Below are positions 24,375 to 32,800 of a DNA stretch of 64,000 nt, one piece after another; within the stretch, counting starts at the first letter, position 1, and each line of letters starts with the position of its first letter. The notes beneath the pieces are model-generated. The model was not told the DNA's origin. It searched no databases and saw nothing but the letters and a program-made list of their open reading frames with translations. The DNA lies in the NCBI GenBank assembly GCA_017962845.1, contig JAGCUN010000030.1:62001-126000 (forward strand). The letters are read 5' to 3'. A program made the translations under genes and the position numbers. Origin of the DNA: Bacteroidales bacterium (lineage in GTDB: Bacteria; Bacteroidota; Bacteroidia; Bacteroidales; WCHB1-69).

Positions 24375-25931
24375 ATGATTCTCACCACTAACCAAATACG
24401 AGAAAGCGAACGCCAGACAATGACAACCGAACCCATCGCCTCCATCGACCTGATGGAACGGGCGGGCACCCGTTTCGTGGAGCACCTCTCCGAGACCCTG
24501 AACCTGAATAGCTTACGCAGCATCTACCTCTTCTGCGGTCCCGGCAACAACGGCGGCGACGGCCTCGTTATCGCCCGCCAGCTGGCGCAAAAATCCATCG
24601 AGGTTTTCGTCATCGACTGCTCTTTCGACAAAAAACGCACCGAAGAGTTCCAAACTAACCTGCAGCGTTTCCAGCAACTGAATCTCTCGAACGCCCACCT
24701 CGAACCTTTCGATGAAACCACTCTGCAGCAGCACGATTTCAACGATACCCTCTGCATCGACGCGCTGTTTGGCATCGGTCTCAGCCGCCCCGTGGAAGGA
24801 AGATTCCGTGATGCAATCCGCTTCATCAACCTGTATTTCAACGAGATAATCGCGGTGGATGTTCCCAGCGGTTTCTTCTGCGATGAGCACACTCCCTGCA
24901 CGGCACCGCATGTGAGAGCGACGCGCACCTTCACCTTCCAATTCATGAAATGGGAGTTTCTGCTGCCCGCCAACCGCTGCAGCGTGGGAGAGGTGAGCGT
25001 GCTGGATATCGGACTGCAACCACCTACAGAACTGAAAGATACAGATATTCTGAACGAAGAAGCCGTACAGGTGTGTACCGCCGACATGGTAAAACTGATG
25101 ATGAGTGTCACCCCCAACGAAAAGTTCTCCAACAAAGGCACTTTCGGTCACGCCTTGCTGATAGCCGGCTCCCTGAAGATGCCCGGCGCGGCGATTCTCA
25201 GCGCGACGGCGGCTTTGCGGGGCGGCTGCGGAAAACTTACGGTACACTCCACCCGCAATGTCACTACGGCACTGCCCACCGTACTTCCCGAAGCCATCCT
25301 CGACCCCGACCCGTGCGAAGAGTGCGTGTCGGTATGCTACTGGGAGGAGATGAGCGGCCTGAACGCCATCGCCATCGGTCCCGGCATCGGGCAGTCGCCG
25401 AAGAGCGAAGCCCTGCTCAAGTCGCTGCTGGCGGAGGTGCGCTCCCCCATCATCTTCGATGCCGACGCTCTCAATCTTTTAGCCCACAACAAGACCCTCA
25501 TCGCCGACATCCCCCCGCGCTCCATACTCACGCCTCATGTGAAGGAGTTTGAGCGGCTGGCGGGAAGGTGCGACAGTCAAACCGAACGGATGATACGGCT
25601 GAAACAGTGGGTGATACGCCATCAGGTGACGGTCATCATGAAAGGCCACAACAGCGTGGTGGCAGTACCCGACGAGAAGTTAGGTTGCCGGATGATCATC
25701 ATCCCCACCGGCAACGCGGGCATGGCCACCGCAGGCAGCGGCGACGTGCTGACCGGACTGCTGCTCGGACTGATGGCCCGCACCCAGCTGCCAGAAGTTT
25801 CGGCCATCTTGGCGGCCTATCTGCACGGACTGGCCGGCGACCTCGCCTTGGAGCACGAATCTGAGGAAAGCCTCATCGCCTCCGACATCTGCCACAACAT
25901 CGGAAAAGCCTTCAAAAAAGTAAGGGATTAG
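24375..25931 (+). CDS. nnr: Bifunctional NAD(P)H-hydrate epimerase / ADP-dependent dehydratase
   Basis: 518 residues. Repairs NADH/NADPH hydrates formed by heat or GAPDH side activity. The N-terminal YjeF_N epimerase domain (1-~215) has FCGPGNNGGDGLVIARQL and CIDALFGIGLSRPV; the C-terminal dehydratase domain has GHALLIAGSLKMPGAA, AIGPGIGQSPKSE, ILTPHVKEFERL and NAGMATAGSGDVLTG, the ADP/nucleotide motif. Full length for the fused enzyme. Its stop overlaps that of the convergent PorE-like gene by 4 bp. Confidence 0.95.
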   Translation: MILTTNQIRESERQTMTTEPIASIDLMERAGTRFVEHLSETLNLNSLRSIYLFCGPGNNGGDGLVIARQLAQKSIEVFVIDCSFDKKRTEEFQTNLQRFQQLNLSNAHLEPFDETTLQQHDFNDTLCIDALFGIGLSRPVEGRFRDAIRFINLYFNEIIAVDVPSGFFCDEHTPCTAPHVRATRTFTFQFMKWEFLLPANRCSVGEVSVLDIGLQPPTELKDTDILNEEAVQVCTADMVKLMMSVTPNEKFSNKGTFGHALLIAGSLKMPGAAILSATAALRGGCGKLTVHSTRNVTTALPTVLPEAILDPDPCEECVSVCYWEEMSGLNAIAIGPGIGQSPKSEALLKSLLAEVRSPIIFDADALNLLAHNKTLIADIPPRSILTPHVKEFERLAGRCDSQTERMIRLKQWVIRHQVTVIMKGHNSVVAVPDEKLGCRMIIIPTGNAGMATAGSGDVLTGLLLGLMARTQLPEVSAILAAYLHGLAGDLALEHESEESLIASDICHNIGKAFKKVRD

Positions 25932-27568
25932 CGCGGCTCCACCTCGTATCGGGTAACCTGAATCTTGCGTTCCAACGAAGCGGAAATGCTATACACCGAG
26001 TTGCGCTTGTCGTTGGGATTGTCGCTGACTTCCTTGGCGGCCATTGACGAGCCCTCCGGTTCACTAATGATCACGAGGCGGTTTCGTGCCGTGCCTGACA
26101 AGTAGGGCAAAAAGATTCCCTGTTTATATTCTTTTAAATAATTAATGAAAGAAGCGATACGCCGCGACGAGAGCGCATAATTGTATTCTGCTTTGTGTAA
26201 AGGGCTTGCAAAACCACACACCGTGATAGTGACGCTATTCCCAGCCGTCAAATCGGTCAGCAACAGTTGCGAAAACTCCTCCAATTTGCGAAAACCTCGC
26301 TCCACAGAATCAGCAAAAAACCTTTCGATTCGCTGGCGGGCCACCTCTGCATCCTCGCCTTTCAATCCACGGGAATACTCTGTTTTATAGGTATCTTTCA
26401 TCGCGATATAGTCGGCGAGAGTGCTGCGATAATTGCGGGTAGTGGTGGTTTTTGTAGTACGCGGATCAGGCTCATCATTATGAAAATAGAGCGTGATGGG
26501 CAACAACATCGTCACCTTTTCCACCACAGAAACCGTATCGGAAACAACTGTATCTTCTTTATTTTCAGTAACTTCAATCTCCTTCCATTGATAATGATAA
26601 AGATCAGTGCAGCAAGTGTCGGCATCGTCCTCCGGATTTTTCGGACGATTGGAAGCAAAATAGCCGCCATTATCATGCTTATTCACCGTAAAATAAATGT
26701 CGTTGGCAGTGGAATTGATGGGGACACCTATATTGGTAGGAGCAGTCCATTTCGATAAAGCCCCTTCGGTATAAAAAACATCGTAACCTCCTATGGTCAA
26801 ATGCGTTCCATCAGAACTGAAATAGAGTCTTCCACTATTTTTATCATAAAAGGGCGTGATTTCATTGTCGGGCGTATTGACCATGCTGCCTGCATTGATG
26901 GGATCATCAAAATGGTTATTTTTATAGATGGAATACCAGATGTCGAGTTCGCCGAAGCCACGGGGACGGTCGGAAACGAAATAGAGCACACTATAGTCGC
27001 CCACATCCACCCAGTTCGGCTGGGTGGTGGTAGTACCCGGCAGGTTGATGCGGCGATTCAGCTGTTGAGGCTTGTTCCAATGTCCTGATTTCCAATCACT
27101 ACGCCAAAGCGAGCACTGGAGCTTTTTGCCCGAATCTCGCAAACAACGGGCAAAAATCATCAAAGTTCTGTCTTCATTAAACGTAACCCCACAATTATAA
27201 TATTTATTATCGTTGACCAATGGAGAAACCGATACCGGCTTCGAGAAACCGCCTACCGTAAGCTGGCTCCGATAGATGCGGGTAGTCCAAAACTGTTCGA
27301 AAATATCACCATAATCATCCTCACTTTCAGGGCGAAGCGATGAGAAAAAGAAAGAGGAATCCGGGAACAGCACGCCATTATATTCCGAGAACTGTGTATT
27401 GATGACATTGGAGACCTCTTCAATTTCTACGGGGATGGTATCATTCTGAATATAAGAAATTTGGCGTTTCCGCTCTTCATCATCCAGCACCTGCTGCGCA
27501 ACGAGGCCGAAGCTCTGCATCAGCATCCATCCCAAAAACAAAAATTGAAGCCATCTTTTCATCATCAT
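25928..27568 (-). CDS. PorE-like T9SS accessory protein: beta-propeller repeats with OmpA-like C-terminus
   Basis: 546 residues with a signal peptide (FLFLGWMLMQSFGLVAQ). The middle part carries PD40/WD40-like repeats (YFVSDRPRGFGELDIWYS, LYFSSDGTHLTIGGYDVFY, YFASNRPKNPED). The C-terminal third (SVTITVCGFASPLHKAEYNY, YALSSRRIASFINYL) resembles an OmpA-type peptidoglycan-binding fold. This is the arrangement of PorE/SprE-related proteins that accompany PorP/SprF in type IX secretion. It starts 5 bp after the PorP region of the preceding gene. Probably periplasmic/outer-membrane-associated. Confidence 0.78.
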   Translation of the reverse strand: MMMKRWLQFLFLGWMLMQSFGLVAQQVLDDEERKRQISYIQNDTIPVEIEEVSNVINTQFSEYNGVLFPDSSFFFSSLRPESEDDYGDIFEQFWTTRIYRSQLTVGGFSKPVSVSPLVNDNKYYNCGVTFNEDRTLMIFARCLRDSGKKLQCSLWRSDWKSGHWNKPQQLNRRINLPGTTTTQPNWVDVGDYSVLYFVSDRPRGFGELDIWYSIYKNNHFDDPINAGSMVNTPDNEITPFYDKNSGRLYFSSDGTHLTIGGYDVFYTEGALSKWTAPTNIGVPINSTANDIYFTVNKHDNGGYFASNRPKNPEDDADTCCTDLYHYQWKEIEVTENKEDTVVSDTVSVVEKVTMLLPITLYFHNDEPDPRTTKTTTTRNYRSTLADYIAMKDTYKTEYSRGLKGEDAEVARQRIERFFADSVERGFRKLEEFSQLLLTDLTAGNSVTITVCGFASPLHKAEYNYALSSRRIASFINYLKEYKQGIFLPYLSGTARNRLVIISEPEGSSMAAKEVSDNPNDKRNSVYSISASLERKIQVTRYEVEPR

Positions 27569-27573
27569 ACCTT

Positions 27574-29853
27574 TTACATCACATCATACGGACAAGAAAG
27601 AATGGCCTTACTTCTTTTCTCGATGGCCTTTTTAAAAATATAGTATAACGACACCTCGAAGCCGCCCCGCGCGTGGCTGGCCACCGTCAAGGAGGAGAAA
27701 TTGAGGTCGTAGCTCAGTCCTAACCGAAGATTCTCCCATTGCACCACCCCGCAGATGACGAGGGCGTCGGCCCAGCGGTAATAAACCCCACCGCCGGCTG
27801 CGAAACGGTTGCTTTTGGGATTTTTGAAGTACTCATACTCCAAAAGGGTGCCGAAGATAATTTCACGATAGCGATGTTGGAAACTCGCCATTGCCGAGGG
27901 TGACAGCACCAACTGCTTGGCCACTGGAATATGGGTAGCGACATACGCCGTGTACTTGCGATGCAACACACTCTTGCCACCGTTCAGCGTGGTGGCGGGC
28001 TGCGCAAGGTGGCTCACGCTCATCCCCACACTGTAACTGCTTCGCTTGTTGGGTGTCAGTGTCCATACGGCACCGACACCGCAGTCAAAAAAACAGTACT
28101 TTTCCCTTTCAAACGTCTCGCTGATGGGAATGCCGGGGTTGTATGCGCCGCCCTGAAACTGCTCGTCGAACGATAGTGCCGAGTAGTCGATGGCACGCTG
28201 GTCGAAACCGCAAAAGAAACCCAATGAAATCTTGTTGCGGTTGGCCCGATCCAACGACTTAGTGGCCCCCACGAACAAATTGCCCTGGAACGTGCGATAT
28301 TTGGAATCACCGGCACGGTCAGCGTTGAACTGCACGCCCACGCCGAGAAGGAAGCGGTGGGCGTTGCTCTTCACCACCTGCGCATCGAAAGAGCCGGAAA
28401 AGGTGAGGTACGGCTTGGTGACGGCCAGCCACTGCGTCTTCTGGTTCATCCCCACACGGAACAACCCGTCCATTGCGCCCGTATTGGCGGGATTGAGATA
28501 CAGCGGGTTGGCCTCCCACTGCGAGTAGTGGATGTCCTGACCAAACGAAGGCAGCAGCGAGGCGATAAAAACGGCAATCATCAGTACATATCGGTACTTG
28601 TCGCGCCAGCAGTTGCGCAGATAGCGACGCAGCTCGTTCTCGCGAGGATTGTTCTGCGGCTCGTAAAATTTCTTGCCGCTGATAGACTCCGGCAGATACT
28701 CCTGATTCACGAAATTCTGCTCATAGTCATGCGCATACTGATACCCCTTGTGGTAGCCCAAATCCTTCATCAACTCGGTTGGAGCATTGCGGATATGGAA
28801 CGGCACAGGCAGGTCGCCAGTCTTTTTCACCCAGCTTAATGCCTCATCAATAGCAAGATAGGAGGCGTTGCTCTTGGGGGAAGAGGCGAGGTAGATGGCA
28901 GTTTGGGAAAGGATGATCCGCGCCTCGGGCATCCCGATATGATGAACAGCCTGAAAGCAGTTGTTGGCCAACAGCAGCGCATTGGGATTGGCATTTCCGA
29001 TATCTTCGGAGGCCAGGATAATCATTCTTCTTGCGATGAAAAGAGGATCCTCGCCGCCCGCCAGCATTCGTGCCAGCCAATAGACCGCCGCATTGGGGTC
29101 GCTGCCGCGCATCGACTTGATGAAGGCCGAAATCACATCATAATGCGTGTCGCCCTTTTTATCATAGATGGCCAGATTCTTCTGTATCACCTTCTGCACC
29201 AAGGCATTATCCACCACAAGATGGGTGGTGCCTTGCGGGGCGGCATTTACCACTAATTCAATAGCATTCAACAATTTACGAGCATCACCTCCCGATACCC
29301 GCAACAAGGCCTCATTTTCCTTCATCTCAATTTTCAAGCCTTGTTCTTTTTCATAATAATGAATAGCGGAATCGACAATCTTCTCTAAATCAGCTCTATT
29401 CAAACTCTCCAACACATATACCTGGCAGCGGGAGAGCAACGGGGAGATGACCTCAAAGGAGGGATTTTCGGTGGTGGCACCAATCAGTGTCACAATACCC
29501 TGCTCCACAGCCCCTAACAGCGAGTCCTGCTGTGACTTGGAAAAGCGGTGGATTTCATCAATAAAAAGGATGGACTTCCCTTCGGCTTTGCGGGCCTGTT
29601 CAATCACCTCGCGCACCTCCTTCACGCCGGAGTTGATGGCGCTGAGCATATAGAACTGTGCTTGCGCCACCTCCGCGATCAACAGAGCGAGTGTGGTCTT
29701 CCCCACCCCGGGAGGTCCCCACAGAATCATCGAGTGCAGATTGCCTGTCTCGATGGCATGGCGCAGACTTGCGCCCTCGCCCATCAAGTGCGGCTGGCCG
29801 ATATATCCGTCAAGGGTTCTCGGCCTCAATATCTCGGCCAAAGGCTTCTGCAC
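27574..29853 (-). CDS. rarA: RarA (MgsA) AAA ATPase fused in frame to a PorP/SprF-family T9SS outer-membrane protein
   Basis: One uninterrupted frame of 759 codons. Residues 1-422 are a complete RarA, a cytoplasmic clamp-loader-like ATPase acting at stalled replication forks: Walker A GPPGVGKTT (47-55), Walker B LFIDEIHRF (96-104), GATTENPSFE, and the family's usual end ELRRYLRNCWRDKYRY. Then VLMIAVFIASLLPSFGQ (423-439), a signal-peptide core, leads into a PorP/SprF protein (DIHYSQWEANPLYLNPANTG ... FEVSLYYIFKKA). A separate PorP could start at Met425 (ATG 28581), giving 335 residues, but its n-region would lack positive charge. Either two proteins from one frame or a loss of the RarA stop. 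It is 11 bp after the giant surface-protein gene and 5 bp before the PorE-like gene. Confidence 0.88.
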   Translation of the reverse strand: MQKPLAEILRPRTLDGYIGQPHLMGEGASLRHAIETGNLHSMILWGPPGVGKTTLALLIAEVAQAQFYMLSAINSGVKEVREVIEQARKAEGKSILFIDEIHRFSKSQQDSLLGAVEQGIVTLIGATTENPSFEVISPLLSRCQVYVLESLNRADLEKIVDSAIHYYEKEQGLKIEMKENEALLRVSGGDARKLLNAIELVVNAAPQGTTHLVVDNALVQKVIQKNLAIYDKKGDTHYDVISAFIKSMRGSDPNAAVYWLARMLAGGEDPLFIARRMIILASEDIGNANPNALLLANNCFQAVHHIGMPEARIILSQTAIYLASSPKSNASYLAIDEALSWVKKTGDLPVPFHIRNAPTELMKDLGYHKGYQYAHDYEQNFVNQEYLPESISGKKFYEPQNNPRENELRRYLRNCWRDKYRYVLMIAVFIASLLPSFGQDIHYSQWEANPLYLNPANTGAMDGLFRVGMNQKTQWLAVTKPYLTFSGSFDAQVVKSNAHRFLLGVGVQFNADRAGDSKYRTFQGNLFVGATKSLDRANRNKISLGFFCGFDQRAIDYSALSFDEQFQGGAYNPGIPISETFEREKYCFFDCGVGAVWTLTPNKRSSYSVGMSVSHLAQPATTLNGGKSVLHRKYTAYVATHIPVAKQLVLSPSAMASFQHRYREIIFGTLLEYEYFKNPKSNRFAAGGGVYYRWADALVICGVVQWENLRLGLSYDLNFSSLTVASHARGGFEVSLYYIFKKAIEKRSKAILSCPYDVM

Positions 29854-29864
29854 GGCAGAAAGTA

Positions 29865-32800
29865 TTAGTGGACAATCAATTTCTTACGTACCACGTCGCC
29901 ATTACGCATCACCACCTGCAACAGGTAGGTGCCCTGAGCAAGGCCGTTCAGCTCCATCTCACCCTGAGCCGCATCCACACGCACTCTTCTCACCTGACGA
30001 CCTAACACATTGTACAGATACACCTCCGCAATGTCCTCGCGGTCGCAACGCAACGTTACCACATCGGTTGCCGGATTCGGATAGACCAGCACATGGTAGT
30101 CAACATGGCCATACTGCGGAATACCCGTGGTATCTTCCACCACGATAGTATGATACGCAGTATTGCTGCAACCCGAAATCGAATGGGTGGCCGTCACCGA
30201 ATAGGTATAAGTTCCCGCTGTGTCGGGTGTGACATAAATCACAGATGATTCTTCGCCCGTATTCCACACGAAACTACAGTTGTTGGCCTGTGCCACCAGC
30301 ATCTCCGTGCCGCCGAGGGTCATCTCATGAGTACCGATGATATTGACGGAAGGCTGTCCATAGACGAAGAGCGTCAGCGTGATGGTGCTGTCGCAGCCCA
30401 GGTGCGAGGTACGATGGAAGGTGAATGTACCCGAGATGGTGCCGGCCTCGAACACTGTATCGTTCCACGTGTAGGGCAATTCATTCTCGCAAATACGCAG
30501 CAGTTCGCTCTGCGCGTAGGTCTGATTAACCGTAAGATGTAGTGTCCACACGCTGTCGCAGCCGTGCGAGGTGGTGTGGTTGAACACATAGTCGCCCGTG
30601 GTGGTTCCCAACTGGAAGGTGCGGTTCTCACGTTCATAATAGTATGGAAGATCACTGGAGCAGATGGTCAGACTTTCGCCATTTTCATAATAGGGATAGA
30701 TGGAAAGATGGAGGGTGATGATACTGTCGCAGCCGTAGATGTTGGAGTAGGCGAAACGATAGCTGCCCGACTGCGAACCGATATCGAAGGTAGTGTCGGT
30801 CTGGGCGAAATAGTACGGCAGGTCATTTTCACAAATTTGTAAATTGACATTCTGCACGAAGGTAGGCCGCACGGTGAGCGCGAGTGTCACGATGCTGTCG
30901 CAGCCGTCCTCGCTCTGCAAGTTGTAGGTGAAAGTACGGCTGGTTGTACCTTCGGGGAAGGTAATGTCGCGCCACGTATAGGGCAGGTCGCTCTCGCAAA
31001 TCACTAACGACTCATTCTCCTCAAAGGTGGGGTTCACCGTCACGTGGAGGGTGACGATGCTGTCGCAACCGTGGATGGTCTGACGATAGAAGACGAAATC
31101 GCCCGTGGTGGTACCTTCCAAGAAGGTGGTGTCGCGCCACTGCAACGGGAAGCCGTTCTCGCAAACCTCCAACGCCTCCTCCTGCGCAAAGCTCGGATGC
31201 ACAATCAGAGCCAAGGTCACGGTGCTGTCGCAGCCCAGCGACGAGGTGCGGGTGAACTGATAAATGCCGCTCTGGGTTCCTTCTGCGAAGAGCGTGTCGC
31301 GCCACGTGTACGGCAGCTCATTCTGACAAATCACCTCGGCGGTATGAACCTCATAAACAGGAAGTACCGTCAGATGGAGGGTTAGCATACTGTCGCAACC
31401 ATTCACCGTAGTACGGCCGAAGCGGTAGTTGCCCGACAGCGTGCCCACCTCGAACAGGGTATCCACAGCCTCATAGCGGTACGGCAACTCGCTGGCGCAA
31501 ATGGTGATGGCATCTTCGTTTTCATAAATAGGATTGACGGTGAGATGCAGCGTCACCACACTGTCGCAACCATACTGGTTGGTAAGGTGGAACTCGCGAG
31601 TCTGCGACGCGGAACCTACCGGAAAGACCTCTCCCAAGAAGGCAATGGGCAAGTCATTCTGACAAACCGTCACATATTCGTCGGCGGCCGAAACAGGATT
31701 CACGGTAAGGTGCAGCACCACGGTGCTGTCGCAACCGTCCACGGTAGTACGCTCATACTGGAAGTCGCCGCTCTGCGTTCCAACGGGCAGGGTAACATCG
31801 CGCCATGTGTAAGGAAGCTCAGTCTCGCAGAGGGTCAGACTCGCTTCCTGCTGATAAGACGGATTCACCGTCAAGGTCAGGATGACCACGCTGTCGCAGC
31901 CTGCTGCCGACGGTCTTTCAAACAGGTAGGTACCGCCGCGTGTGCCAGGCTGGAATACAGTGTCGCGCCATGTGTAGGGCAGCTCGCTCTCACAAATGGT
32001 CGCCTCTTCATACTGGCGGTACAACGGATGCACCACCAGACGAAGCACCCAGATACTGTCGCAGCCGTACTGCGTCTGTCCAGCAAAAGAATAGGTGCCT
32101 GTTGTATAAGTTCTGTCAATCACTTCATCGTTCCAGATGAACGGCATGTCGCTTTCGCACACCTCTATGGTCTCGCTGCCGCCGAAGCTCTGGCGGATGT
32201 TCAGCGTAAGATAGACAATGCTGTCGCAGCCCTGTGCAGTCTGACGACGGATGATGTAGGTATCGGTGGGGGTGCCCACGTGGAAGACCGTGTCATAATA
32301 AGTGAACGGCAATCTGTTGCGACACAGGTCGATGGTTTCGTAACGCTCTGTCGGATGGTTGACCGTAAGGTGCAACGTCACCACGCTGTCGCAGCCATGA
32401 GCGCTTGTCAGGTGGCGAACAACGGTCTGCGTTTCACTGCCTTCTTGGAAGGTCGTGTCGCCGAACAGGTAAGGAAGGTCATCGGAGCAGATGGTCGCGG
32501 AGAGTTCGCGGCTATAGGTAGGATGAACAATCAGGTTTAGGGTAGCGGTGCTGTCGCAACCGGCGGCATTGGTACGGGTGTAGGTATAAACCCCGCTCTC
32601 AGTGCCGACGGTGAACACCTGATCGCGCCACACGTATGGCAACTCGCTGGCGCAGATCTCCACGGTCTCCTCTGAGGAGGTGGCCTCGCGGATGTCAAGT
32701 GTCAGCGTCACGATGCTGTCGCAACCCTGTACGGTTGTCTTGTTGAAAACCATCGTACCCCTCTGCGCATCGGTGGTGAAAGTAGTGTCGCGCCACGTAT

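Noticed and set aside
31545..32540. 331-codon rightward frame opposite the giant protein
   Set aside because: Shadow of the repeat units; the leftward frame has signal peptide, domains and sorting tail.
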